This document shows positions 22,390-33,850 of a stretch of DNA of 64,000 nt, piece after piece. The DNA is taken from contig VIIQ02000167.1 in assembly GCA_007449985.2 (NCBI GenBank), positions 123,046 through 187,045 of the forward strand, read 5' to 3'. The notes beneath the pieces were generated by a model, which saw only the letters and a list, made by a program, of their open reading frames with translations, was not told the origin of the DNA and searched no databases. The stretch's first letter is position 1; every line of letters starts with the position of its first letter. The translations under genes and the position numbers were made by a program. Source of the DNA: Desmodesmus armatus (lineage: Eukaryota > Chlorophyta > Chlorophyceae > Sphaeropleales > Scenedesmaceae).

Positions 22390-25300
22390 ATTTCCAAGTC
22401 AGCAGCAGCAGCGGTACCTCACTGTGGGGTCAAGCGCATTGCAGTGGTGGAAGTGGAGGATGAGAGTGACGAAGAAAGTGACGACAACAACCAACAGCAG
22501 CAGCAGCGATCAGCGCCACCAGAGCAGCAAGCGCCTGCTGTCAAGCAGCAGCAGCAAGTAGTGTCACCCGCCAAGCAGCAGCAGCAGCAGGTGGTGTCAC
22601 CCGCCAAGAAGAAGCAGCAGCAGCAGCAGGTGGTGTCACCCACCAAGCAGCAGCAGCAGCAGCAGCATGTGGTGTCACCCAACAGGCAGCGGAGGGTCAT
22701 TCCGGTGGTTGTGGAGTCAGACACAGACGATGAGTCATCATCCGGCTTGGGCAGTGGTGATGACACAAATGCAGATCAGCAGCAGCAGCAGGAGTTGGCT
22801 GCTGCACCCACAGCAACCGCAGCAGCAGCAGCAGTGCCGCGGAAGGCCCCCCTGCAGCTTCTGCTGCTGCTGCTGCTGCTCCTGCTGGCCAGGCTGGATC
22901 TCAGGTGTCTTTGCACCAGCCAACAGCAACGACAGCTGCAGCAGCAGCAGCGGCAGCGACGGCGGCGGCAGCAGTGGTGGCAGGAGTGATGACAAGGCGT
23001 CTGATGGCAGCAGTGGCAGCAGTGGCGGCGGCTGTGTGGGGCCCCCCTTTGCTGAGCTGCTGGACTCTTTGGTTGAGGAAGGCAGTGCAGCCCTCAAGCA
23101 GGGTGAGGGGGTTTGGGGGGGGGGGCTTGTTGGCGAGGGGTGCGGGGTGAGGAGGGACTTGAGGGGGGCCGGGAGCGGGAGAGGCCGTGCAGCAGAGAAT
23201 GGTGAAGGGGGGTGGGTGGACGGCGGCAGGCCCGGGGAGGGGGGGGGTTGGCGGGCGGAGGGCACTGCGGGAAAGGTGGAAGGGGCTGGGGTGCATTGGT
23301 TCCCTGCATGTTGGCAGCTCATACAGTGCAGCCCTCGAATGGCACACTTGCTCAGGGTGTGTGCACATCACTCGGTATGTATACTCACTGGCATGTGTGT
23401 GCCCTGCTGTGTCCCCCCCCTTCTCAAAACAGGCTCATACAATGCAGCTTTGGAGTGCTACAGCCGTGCACTGCAGCGCGACCCCGCCTCAGTGCGTGTG
23501 CACACCGACAGGGCCCTCGCCCTCCTGAAGCTCAACAAGGCTGAGAAAGCACATGAGGCGGCCACTACAGCAATCGCCCTGGACCCACGCAGTGCTGAAC
23601 CTTACTATGCACGACACAAAGCAAAGGAAGCTCTCGGGGACTTCAAGGTAGGGGGGGGGGGAGGTGCAGATATGAAGGGGGGGGTGTATGAACAGGGGCG
23701 CGGGGTTCCGCTCTTTAGGCTGATGGCATGGCTGCGGTCTGTATGGAAGATCACGAGGCGGCCACTGCTGCCATCGCGCTGGACCCACGCAACGCTGAAC
23801 CTCATAATGCTCGACACAAGGCAAAGGAAGCTCTTGGGGACTTCAAGGTAAGGTGGTTGTGTATGTGTGTGGGGGGGGGGGGGGGAGCATTTGAGGCCTG
23901 TGCTTCGGGTGCGGCAGCCGCCTCCCACACCCCACAGCAACCACAACCTCCCACCTGCAAACCCTTTCTGATGGTAGTTCTAGTGATTTGAGTGTGGGAC
24001 TTACCTTCCCTCACCCCTCCCCCCCCTTGCCCGCCCCCCCCCCCCTCCCCCTTGTGCATTTGTGCAGGGTGCAGTTGCTGACCTGAGCACTGTGGTAACC
24101 CTGCAGCCATCCAACACTCAACGGCAGAAGGAGCTGTCAGTGCTCAAGAGGCGTGCACAGGCAGTAGCTGCAGCAGCAGCAGCACAGGCCGAGTACCAGC
24201 GACATGCCTCAAGGACGGTTGCTGACAGCTGTACGATTGAGGAGGTGGCAGATGATCCTGAGGAGGAACAGCAGGTGTGTTGTGGGGGGGGGGTGAAGGG
24301 GGGAGGGGAGCCAACGAGGAGTGGGAACATTGGGGGGGGGGGGTAGTGGGGGAGGGAAGCAGCAGCAGCAGCAGCACAGGCCTAGCTGCAGTGCCATGCG
24401 TCAAGGACGGTGGCTGACAGCTGTACGATCGAGGAGGTGGCGGATGATCCTGAGGAGGAACAGCAGGTGGGTTTGTTGGAGGGTGGGTGTGTGTGTGTGT
24501 GTGTGTTTGGGGGGGGGGGGGGAGGGGGGGGGGAGAACAATGAGGGGTGGGAATATCATGCAAGGGGGGCAGGAGGCGAGGGGGTGAGGGGGGGGGGGGG
24601 GGAAGCGGGGCAGCAGTAGCAGCGGTACAGGCCGAGCTCGAGCGCCATGCCTCTAGGACGGTTGCTGACAGCTGTACGATCGAGGAGGTAGCAGATGATC
24701 CCGAGGAGGAACAGCAGGTGGGGGGGGTGGGCATTATGTTTGTGTGTGTTTGGGGGGGGGGGGGGGTGCCACATACACACCGTGTGTGTGTTGGGGGGGG
24801 GGGGTGAAGGAGGGGAAGCAATAAGTGGTGGGAAGATCATGCACGAGGGGGGGGGGGCAGGTGGGGGGAGGCAGGGAGGCGAGGAGGGGCAGCAGCAGCA
24901 GCACAGGCCGAGCTGCAGCGCCATGCCTCAAGGACGGTTGCTGACAGCTGTACGATCGAGGAGGTGGCTGATGATCCCGAGGAGGAACAGCAGGTGGGGG
25001 GGTGGGGGGGGGGGGGGGGGCGCTGATGGCAGGTGGGTGGGGTGGGGTGGGGGAATGTTTATGGGTTGCACCGCAAGGTGGCCTCAGGGCGCAAGAAACT
25101 CCTTTCACTGAGACGACAGCTGCAAGCACCAAATCCTCCCCACACTACCACGCTTAGCCCCCTGTCCCTACATCCAAAGTCTTTCTGCTGTTGCTGGTCG
25201 TTGTCCTTGCAGCGCAAGCACCAAGACCTCAGGGCGAATGAAAATCTATTTACCAAGAGGGCAGCCAAACTGAAAGCACAGGCAGCACAGATCCAACAAG

Positions 25301-25821
25301 ACTACGAGGCAGCGCGCACACTCCTCCTGGCCCAGCAACAGCAGCAACAGCAGCAGCGCAGCCGCCGCCAGCAGCAGCGGCAGCAGTCTTGGGCAGAAAT
25401 GAGGCAGCAGCGGGAGCAGCGGCTGGCTGGCAGCAGTGCTGCTGCTGCTGTTGATGCTGATGCAGTAGACATATCCCCAACGCCCTTAGCAGCAGCAGGA
25501 GCAGCAGCACCAGCAGGGCCCCCCACCCCCCCTGCCTCCCATTGCGAGGCACCCCCTACTGCTGCTGCTGCTGCTGCTGACACACCCAGCCCCACACAGC
25601 GGCGCCAACCCCAGCACAGCCGCCGCCAGCAGCAGCAGCAGCGGTGGGGTTACCAGGGGAGGAGGGTGCCACAGGTCCCAGTACCCCCGGGGGGGTTCCC
25701 TCACTGCCCCACCCCCACAAGCACACCTGCTGCTCCTGGTCTCTTTGTCTTTGGATCATCATCATCATCACCAGCAGCAACAGCAGCAGCAGCAGCAGCA
25801 CCAGCGACATCCAGTGACGCT

Positions 25822-25852
<31 letters not shown>

Positions 25853-28800
25853 GGAGGTACCTGTCTGCTGCTGCTGTTGAGGCGAGCATTGCTGGGCAGG
25901 TGGCGGCATTGGCGGATAAGGGGAGAGCATTGCAGCAATCGGGTGACAGTGAGGGGGCACTGGCGGCTTACAGGGAGGCGCTGGATTTGGATCAAGACAA
26001 TGTCAGGGTGAGTGAGGGTGGTGTGGTGGTGGTGGGTGGTGGGGGGGGGGGGGGAGGGTGAGGTCTTGTTGCTATATGGGGGGGGGGAGAGTAACAGGAA
26101 GAGCAAAGGTGTTGAATGAATACGCACTCATGGTGCGGCTCGTGCTCCGCTCTCTGCCTTGTCTCCACCTGCTTTCTCATGCAATGTCTGACCTCTCCTC
26201 CCACCCTCCTGCCCCCCCCCTTGCCCTGCCCCTGTCCAATGTTTGCAGGTGTTGTCAAACCTTGCTGCGCTGTACTTGCAGCGGAATGACGGCAAGGCTG
26301 CCCTGCGCTGTTGTGATGAAGTCTTGGCCCTACAAGGGACAACACACGGGCCTGATGCCACTTTCATACACAAGGCCATGCTCAGGCAAGCACTGCAAGC
26401 CTCACTTTGTGACTGACTGAGCTGCTCAAGGTTATCTAGGGTTCAGAATGGGGTCATAGGGTTGGTTGGTTGGGGTTGAAGGGTGTGGTGTGATGAGGTG
26501 TTGGCGCTTCAAAGGACACCACACACGGGCCCAGCGCCAGCTTCATACACAAGGCAATGCTCAGGTGGGTTGAACCCTTTGTACAAACTGCAGCCTCTGT
26601 TGTATCGCCCCCAGCCGTTTCTCACACCCCTCTGTTGTACTGCCCACATGCATGCGTGGCCTTGCGCATGACTTGCTAGCCGACTGTGAAGCTGCACTGC
26701 AGCTGTTGGGACAGGTGAAAGGAGAGGCAGGCGCAAGTACACACCACCACCACTCACACCTTTCTTTCTCACACATATGTGCACACACACCATCCACGCG
26801 CCCCACTAAACTTTGTGTGGACTCCCCCCCCCCCCCCCACACACACACACACCCTTGCACAGGCGTGGTCTACCCCTTGAGCTACTAGGCGACTTTGAAG
26901 CCGCACTGCAGCTGTTGGGGCAGGTGAAGGGGAGGCAGGCGCAAGTACACCCCCCCCCCTTTCTTTGTCACAGACGTCCACACAAACCATTCATGCCCCC
27001 CCACCAAACCTTATGTTGCCTGCCCCCCCCCCACACACACACACACACGCACACCCTTGCACATGCGTGGCTTAGCCTTTGAGTTGCTAGGGGACTTGAA
27101 GCCGCACTGCAGGTGTTGGGACAACTGAAGGGAGAGGCCCCCTCCACCACCACCACCACCACCACCCCTTGTCTCTTTGTCTCACATTCCTCCCCCCACA
27201 CCCCTCTGTATTGCCCCCATGCAGGCGTGGCCTAGCCCTCGAGCTCCTAGGCGACTTTGAAGGTGCGCTGCAGCTTTTGGGACAAGTGAAGGGAGAGGCA
27301 GGCGCAACCGCAGACCCCCGCTTGGCGGCTGACTTGCTGCGCCTGTCCAAACTAGTGCAGCAGCAGAAGCGCCAGCAGCAGGCCGCTGCTGCTACTGCTG
27401 CTGCTGCTGCTGCTGCTGGCGAGGCGGCGGCTCCCACTGCTGCTGCTGCTGGTGAGGGGTGTGCAGAGGCAGAGACGGTGGGGGCTCAGGAACACAGCAG
27501 GAGGGGATTCGGTAGCAGCCCTGATGACAGCGAAGCGACTGTCACCGACGACGAATTGCAGCAGCAGCAGCAGCAGCACGAGGAGGACGGGAATGAGGTG
27601 GTGCAGCGTTCAACATCAGCAGCAGCAGCAGGCAGCAGCACAGGGGGTGGTGCTGGTGCCCCCCTCCTGTGGGACCCCTACACAGAGCTCCCTTACACAG
27701 CAGCAGCAGCAGATGAGCAACTGCCACCTCCTGGGTCTTTGGTTAGTGACGATTGGAAGGGGTTCAACCCAACTGACGGCGCTGACAGCAGCAGCGGCAG
27801 CAGCAGCAATGGGGACAGCAGCAGCAGCAGCAGCAGCGGTGGAAGCTCTGACAAGTATGAGAGCCTCGGAAGTGCTGCAGCACCCCCCAGCAACACTCAC
27901 AAGCAGCAGCAGCAGAAGTCCTCGAAACCCCAGCAGCAGCAGCAGCAGTCGAAGCAGCAGGGCAGTAAGCGGGCAGCGACTGAGCCCAATGTGGAGGAGC
28001 AGATCCAGCAGATGATGAAGCTTATAGAGCAACGCCAGGCGCGGGAACAGCAGCAGAAGCTGGTCTCCTCCCCGGACCGAGATAAGGTAAGGCAGTGCGG
28101 CACAGTACGATACAGGACCGTACCGTACCATACAGTACAGTGCGATCACCTTGAAGGTGCATTGCAGTGCAGTACGCTACTACAGTACGAGCTCTGGTAA
28201 CAACCTGTTTGCACTTTGATTGGTGCAAGGCATACATACTTGCAATTTTTAATGCTCTCCCTGGCATGATTCAATAGTCTCCCTAAATGGCTTATCGGCA
28301 TTCCCACCGCACGATTACAGGGCAATGCCGCCTTCAAGGCTGGCAACCTGGCAGGCACCCCCCTCAGATGCACAGGCATGTACAGTTGCAGATGATTATG
28401 CTGCCCCTGGCATACTATGTTGCTCCCTCATTATCATGTTTGCTGCTGTCATCACATTTTCATACTCCACATCTACAGGGCAATGCCGCGTTCAAGGCTG
28501 GCAACTGGCAGGCAGCGCTGCGGCACTACAAGGCAGCGATTGAGGCTGACCCTGTGGACGTGCGCGCATATGCCAACCGTGCACAGGTGTGTTTGGGGGT
28601 GGGTGGGTGGGGGGGGGGGCAGTGTTGAGTTCCAGGGCAGTGGGGATGGGGAGTGTGTGTGTGCGTGGTGAGGGGGGGGGGCAGCACTGCGGCACTACAA
28701 GGCAGCGATCGAGGCAGACCCCGTGGACGTGCGCGCCTATGCCAACCGTGCGCAGGTGTGTGTGTGGGGGGGGGGGCGGTGGGGAGTGCCGGGGTGGTGC

Positions 28801-29382
28801 GTGGGCGGGGGGGGGGGGGGGGGGGGGAGGGGGAGCAACACTGTCCTGGCAATGTCGTCACAATGCAGCTGTCCTTGATTAGTATTCCCTGCTTTGGTAT
28901 GATGCCAATGCACAGTCCTCATCTGTGAGATAAGCGCCATCAGTTTGACAGAACGTGATCTGGTTTTCATTTGTTCACCGGCGTATCTGAAGGTCAAGCG
29001 GCCTGCCAAGGTTGAGGAGGATTGCAGCAGAACCGCTGTCCCGCTGTTTTTTTGAATAGTTACCACAGGAGGATTGCAGCAGAACCGCTGTCCCGCTGTT
29101 TATACAAGCGCAGCGCTTGACATTACTTCGTTTATGTTTGACATTTTTATACACAGGTGTATCTGAAGCTCAAGCATCCGTCCAAGGTTGAGAAGGATTG
29201 CAGCAGCACCGCTGTCCCGCTGTTTTTATGAAGTTACCACAGCTTACAAGCGCCATCACTTTGACATTACTTCGTTTATGTTTGACATCTTTATACACAG
29301 GTGTATCTGAAGCTCAAGCGTCCGCCCAAGGTTGAGGAGGACTGCAACCTGGTGCTGCTGATGTGCCTCACAGGTGTATCAC

Positions 29383-29461
<79 letters not shown>

Positions 29462-31561
29462 GCACAGGTGTATCTGAAGCTGAAGCGGCCGGCTAAAGTT
29501 GAGGAGGATTGCGATTTGGTGGTGCTGCTGCTACAGCAGCATGACAGCGGCACCCTCACAGCGTGCCCCTCACTGGCCGAGCTTGATGCAGCGGGTGTGA
29601 GGCAGCTGAGGGCCAAGGTGTTGTATAGGAGGGCGCTGGCCAGAAAAGACTTGGGCAAAATCAAAGAGGCTCTGACGGTGAGTGCTTGTGTGTGGGGGGG
29701 GGGGGTGCCGAATGGAGGGGTTCTGTGGTGTGTGTTCGGGGCGGGGGGGGGGGGGAGGGGGGGCCTTCCCTACAGTTGGGTGCAACGGGTGTGAGGCAGC
29801 GTGACAGCGGCACCCTCATAGCCTGTCCCTCACTGGCTGAGCTTGATGCAGCTGGTGTGAGGCAGCTGAGGGCCAAGGTGCTTTACAGGAGGGCGCTGGC
29901 CAAAAAGACGGGCAAAATTAAGTAGGCTCTGACGGTGAGTGTATGTGTGTGTGTGGGGGGGGGGGGGGTGACGCCAGGGGGAGGGGTTTTGTGGTGTGTG
30001 TTTGGGACCCGGGGGGGGGGTCCCCTCAGCTGGAGGCAGGTTCGGCACTCTCACTGCCTGTCCCTCACTGGCTGAGCTTGATGCAGTTGGTGTGAGGCAG
30101 CTGCGGGCTAAGGTGTTGTACAGGAGGGCACTGGCTAGAAAGGACTTGGGAAAAGTCAAGGAGGCACTGACGGTGAGTGTATGTGTGTCAGCAGAGGGCT
30201 TGCATGCGTTCTCATGCATGCTCACCAGGATGCGTCTTTTGCGTGTGGTTGGGATAGGGATGGTGCTAACAGACCCCTTGTGACCTGCTGTGCCATGCTG
30301 TGCTGCGCTGTGCAGGACACCAAGCAGCTACTGGCCGACACTCCCAACAGTGACACCGCAGTGCAGCGGCTCCATGAAAATCTCACCAACTCACACCCTG
30401 TGCCGTGCTGTGCCATGCTATGCTGTGCAGGACACCAAGCAGCTACTGGCTGACACTTCCAACAGTGACGCGGCAGTGCAGCGGCTCCATAACGATCTTA
30501 CCAACTGACACATTGTGACCTGCTGTGCCGTGCTGTGCTGTGCTGTGCTGTGCTGTGCTGTGCAGGACACCAAGCAGCTGCTGGCTGACACTGCCAACAG
30601 TGATGCAGCAGTGCAGCGCCTCCATGACGAACTGACTGCAGCCTACAAGCAGCAGCTGCAGCGGCTGGTGGCAGCAAGCAGATCAGAGCAGGCAGCCGGG
30701 GATGAGACGGGCGAGAATGAGACTCCGCCTGATGAAGACACAGCAGCAGCAGCAGCAGAAGACAGTGAGGGTGCGCCTGTTGTGAAGCTGCATAGGATAG
30801 TGATTGAGGAGACAGACGGGTCTGATTCCGATTCCGATTCTGAGGGGGTGGTGGTGGAGGAGGGTGGAGGGCAGCCAGAGAGGCAGGGCGGCAGCAGCAG
30901 CAGCAATGACAGCGAGGAGGATGAGGTAGTGCTGACTGTGCAGCCTGCAGCACGCAGTAAGGGCAATGCGGCATTAATGCGGGGACTTGGAGTGACTTCT
31001 GCTGCTACAGCAGCGGCATCAGGATCCCAAGCAACAGCAGCAGTGCGACAGCAGCAGCAGCAGCCGGCGGCTGTCACATCGGCAGCTGCGCTGGCGTCTG
31101 GTGCGAGCAGCAAGCTGGCGCAGCAGCAGCAGCAGCGCGTGCTGACCGCACCCAAAAGTGCGTCAGAGTTCCAAACCACAGCTAAGTCACTTTTAATGGC
31201 AGCACCTGCAGCAGCCGCCGGCAGCAATGCCAGCAGCAATGGACCCCAGCAGCAGCAGCAGCAGCAGTTGGGATCGTACGTGCGGCTGCTACCCCCCTCG
31301 CAGTATGTATCTGTGTTCAAGGAAGGGCTCACTGTCGAGCATTTGAAGTTGCTGTTGCAGGGTTTGGGTCAGGTTTCAGCGGAGGGGGACCTAGGGTTTG
31401 CGGAGCAGGGTTTAGCGGCTTTGGCGCAGGTGCCGCGGTTTGGGATTGTGTATGCGATGGTGGATAGGGGCAGTAAGGGGGTGGTGGGGGAGGTGGTGGG
31501 GAGGCTTGAGGCTGCGGGGAGTAGGGAGGTGGAGGGACTGAGGAACAAGTACAGGGTGTGA
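17602..31561 (+). CDS. SPAG1: SPAG1/RPAP3-type TPR co-chaperone
   Basis: Likely cytoplasmic co-chaperone of the HSP90/R2TP type; SPAG1 proteins help pre-assemble axonemal dynein arms. Start ATG 17602 begins a 41-base exon (MASEVDHQEFDAW) that joins in phase to 17723-17785 (REEDVSKLRRASEYFR), 17901-18021 (TAKTVEDRLAQLIGG), 18175-18218 and 18484-18574; the intron at 18022 has a GC donor. TPR block 1: 19690-19767, 20076-20251 and 21121-21272. TPR block 2: 23433-23647. Further helical repeats: 25885-26010, 26250-27300. TPR block 3: 28479-28586 and 29468-29677. The last exon 30565-31561 carries an RPAP3_C-like domain (SASEFQTTAKSLL, LPPSQYVSVFKEGLT) and ends at TGA. Three TPR blocks plus RPAP3_C favour SPAG1 over RPAP3. 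Linkers are rich in poly-Gln and acidic patches. The join near 19640 and some Gln-rich joins are unresolved. Confidence 0.82.
18484..18714 (+). repeat. Exon with downstream donor-half copy
   Basis: Exon 18484-18574 ends in code for SPIKAPAVTVGK before GTGAGG. A copy of this last part (about 18666-18708) follows a G-run and ends at GTGAGC. Confidence 0.88.
19069..19490 (+). repeat. Two acceptor-half copies with C and CA tracts
   Basis: Segments coding KAIPRxQDLTDQS start near 19069, 19283 and 19445, each after a GCAG acceptor. The first two run into C-runs, (CA)n (about 25 units at 19139-19198) and (CCA)n. Only the third continues into LQQEEEPPLGGAPLKI. Confidence 0.9.
19950..20639 (+). repeat. 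TPR exon with flanking partial copies
   Basis: The intact exon 20076-20251 (GNAAEAVECYTLSIALDPSQ ... DAIEAQEAA) is preceded by an acceptor-half copy at 19950. It is followed by three donor-half copies (about 20320-20371, 20437-20490, 20585-20639), each coding VVDCTSAL.AI.AQEAA behind a G-run and before a GT donor. Confidence 0.92.
20680..21490 (+). repeat. TPR exon with acceptor-half and donor-half copies
   Basis: Acceptor-side copies coding a poly-Gln stretch plus RMK occur near 20680, 20820 and 20992, each after a C-run. The intact exon is 21121-21272 (MKALMRRGKALSSQQQHAAAL, TALQALAPEDKE). A donor-half copy of its end lies at about 21430-21485. Confidence 0.88.
21548..21584. repeat. Telomere-like TTTAGGG palindrome
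   Basis: TAGGGTTTAGGGTTAAACC is followed by AAAACCCAAACCCTAG, so plant-type telomere motifs occur in both orientations in 37 bases. It lies in an intron of the TPR gene. Confidence 0.6.
23433..23847 (+). repeat. TPR exon with downstream donor-half copy
   Basis: Exon 23433-23647 codes HEAATTAIALDPRSAEPYYA and ends ALGDFK before GTAGGG. About 95 bases of the same end recur at 23752-23847, again closing with a GTAAGG donor, GT repeats and a G-run. Confidence 0.9.
24068..24996 (+). repeat. Exon with three donor-half copies
   Basis: Exon 24068-24273 ends in code for RTVADSCTIEEVADDPEEEQQ. Copies ending at about 24466, 24718 and 24992 repeat the last 90-110 bases, each starting in a G-run or GGCAGCAGC stretch and closing with a GTGGG donor and G-run. 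Confidence 0.92.
26250..27300 (+). repeat. Two exons with partial copies on opposite sides
   Basis: The exon 26250-26385 (ALYLQRNDGKAALRCCDEVL) is followed by a donor-half copy at about 26483-26564. The next exon begins at 27225 (GLALELLGDFEGALQLLGQV) and is preceded by acceptor-half copies near 26655, 26863 and 27067, each behind C-run/(CA)n sequence. Confidence 0.9.
28321..28756 (+). repeat. TPR exon flanked by both kinds of partial copy
   Basis: The intact exon 28479-28586 codes GNAAFKAGNWQAALRHYKAA to ANRAQ. An acceptor-half copy starts at 28321 and a donor-half copy (about 28682-28756) lies behind a G-run. Confidence 0.92.
28985..30500 (+). repeat. Partial copies around the 29468 and 30565 exons
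   Basis: Acceptor-half copies coding VYLKLK near 28985, 29158 and 29302 precede the intact exon 29468-29677. Donor-half copies follow at about 29800-29934 and 30035-30172, both ending in GCTCTGACG or GCACTGACG before GTGAGT. Acceptor-half copies of the last exon (DTKQLLADT) stand at 30316 and 30431, ahead of the intact exon at 30565. Confidence 0.92.
29381..29461 (+). repeat. (CTG)n microsatellite, about 26 units
   Basis: Uninterrupted CTG repeats directly before the acceptor TTGCACAG of the exon at 29468, the same placement as the CTG tract at 2917. Confidence 0.95.
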
Positions 31562-32090
31562 GGTGTGCGGGCGCCGAGCGCCAGGTGTGTCAGAGAGGAT
31601 ACATTCATGCATATGCCGGCCTGTGCATCTGCACAGGTGCATGCAATTGTGGTCAGATAATGTAATGTTCATGTTTGTGGGTGAGTGATGGTGTGCTTGT
31701 AACCATGCGACTATGATTTGTGGATTTGTGGGGGGCATTGAAGGCAGCAAGGATGAATGTGGGAGGTCTGAGGAGCAGCTACAGGCGCCAGGAGTGGTAC
31801 AGGGACCTGTCAGGCACATCCAGGTGCTTCAATTCTGTTCAGAGGCTTTTGTGCTGTTTGATAGAACCATGCTGTGGCAGTTTGCTTTGCATTATCCAGT
31901 AGATCATGATCCATGCCAACATATCCTCGGGACGTCGCTGCTCAGCAAGTTTTGAACCACAAAACCCAGCGAAACAACTCATGTTTTTTGAAGTGTTCTC
32001 ATGCCCTAACGAGGAAAGTGCTCTCTCGGTGCACGTTACTGCGGTACTGCAGATCACCGGTCACTTTTCACGAAACCTGTGCCCGATAGA
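31562..32090 (+). other. Intergenic stretch with a decayed last-exon copy
   Basis: After the poly(A) signal, 31728-31787 resembles the end of the SPAG1-type last exon (AAGxxVxGLRxxYR pattern: AARMNVGGLRSSYR against AAGSREVEGLRNKYR). It is past the stop and poly(A) site, so it is probably a non-functional donor-side duplicate. The rest is spacer. Confidence 0.5.
31661..31665 (+). terminator. TGTAA polyadenylation signal of the SPAG1-type gene
   Basis: TGTAA lies 100 bases after the stop codon at 31561, the usual position in green algae. Confidence 0.7.
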
Positions 32091-32098
32091 TATATAAA
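32091..32098 (+). promoter_or_regulatory. TATA box of the TRM10 gene
   Basis: TATATAAA stands 78 bases before the start codon at 32176, a normal distance when the 5' leader is about 50 bases. Confidence 0.65.
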
Positions 32099-32175
32099 GT
32101 GCCGCATCAGCCGCACAACTTATCACAAACACGCCAAGATTACTTCGAGGGTTGTTGTTCTTTTCGTGGATCAGT

Positions 32176-33805
32176 ATGTCGGAACAGGAGCAGCAGCAGC
32201 AACCAGACTCACAGGTGGATGAGCAGCAGCAGAACGGTGATGCACAACCGATGTCTAAGCGACAGCAGAAGCGCATGCTGAAGATGGAGCGGTAGGTTCC
32301 TTGTTGTGGTGCTGTGCTGCCACTTGCACCTCTATCTGTTTGCCATTGTTGGCCGTCACTGCTGCCAGTAACCCAGATGTGACAGCAAGCACAACAGCAG
32401 GGTGCAGTGTCTCAACAGTCAACGCAATTCAAAACAGCAGGAGTATTTCACACCGTGATAGCACCACGTGAAATTGTACTGCTGTGCTGCTTGCAGCAAC
32501 CAGGAGGCGAAGCGTGCAAAAAAGGAGGCAGCAAAGGGTGAGAAGCAGAAGCACTGGAGGAGAAGCGCAGTGCTATAGACACCATGCTGGCAGCAATGAC
32601 GGATGAGCAGCGGGAAGAGTGGAGGCAGAAGCAAAAGGTGTGTCCGTGTGTGTGTGGGGGGGGGGGGGGGGGGCTTGGGGGGGGGGGGGGCAAGTCAAGG
32701 AGAAGCAAAACGCCTTGCCCTTCTGGTGTCATAGTGCCTATCGCCCAGCACACGCATGCAGCAGGCAGCAGCAGCAGCGAAGGGTGAGAAGCAGAAAAAA
32801 ACTCAAGGAGAAGCGCAGTGCGATAGACACCATGCTGGCAGCATTGACGGAGGAGCAGCGAGAAGAGTGGAGGCACAAACAAAAGGTGTGTGAGGGAGGG
32901 GGGCTGGTGGGCAGAGCAAACAAGCACCTGGCCTACTGAACATCGAGCATGCTCAGTGACTTTGCAGCAGCAGCAGCAGCAATGCAGCCTGAATGCGACC
33001 TGGCAGCTAGCTTGTGTTTGTCCCATAGACGCAATGCTGGCAGCTATAACTCATTAACCAAGGGGGAAGCGGGAGGAATGGAGGCAGAAGCAAAAGGTGG
33101 GGTGGTGTGTGTGTCTGTGGGGGGAGGCGCGGGGGGGGGGGGGGGGGGCGAGGGTTTGCCCCTCGGGAGTGGTATTAAAACGCATTGTTTTGACTGCAGC
33201 TGCTTCATGTGTGGCTTCTGTCAAGACATGGCTCGCACCAGGTACAAGGCAATGCCATGGTGTGTTTACTGTGTGGCTTGTGTGTGCCTCACAGGAGAAG
33301 AAGCAGCAGGGGGCTGAGCAAAGGAAAGCAGCAAAGGCAAAGCAGCAGCAGGTAAGCACCCGACTGCTTGCTGACTGGGCAATGAATCTGGGCTCGAACA
33401 GCACAGTAGGCTGGGGGCCTGTTACATTGTGTACCTTCTTCACTCCTCGAAAGGGCGATCAGACATCGCCTTGACCCACTGAAGTAGTCAGTAGTAGCAC
33501 TAGCAGCAGTGTCTCATAGTCCATATCTCTCTCTGCATGCCCCCCCCCCTTTCCGCTTGGCTTGCAGAGCCAAGGGGCACAGCTGGCTGTGTGGCAGATG
33601 TTGTTGTGGGGCGTTGTTTCTTAGTGAAGAGAGATACTCCCTGCCGAGGTGGCTCTGGCACCATGCAGAACTATTAGCTGTGTGCATCATACAACAAACG
33701 CTGCTGCTGCTGCTGCTGCTGTCCCTGCTGCATGTGTGAATGCCTCTCAGAAGATGGTGAAAGGCCTTGGCATTTGATCACTGTCACTGTACTGTTTTGT
33801 ACTGA

Positions 33806-33850
<45 letters not shown>

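Noticed and set aside
22667..23851. 394-codon frame in the TPR gene
   Set aside because: It crosses intron sequence in a frame different from the TPR exons; only the part 23433-23647 is real coding.
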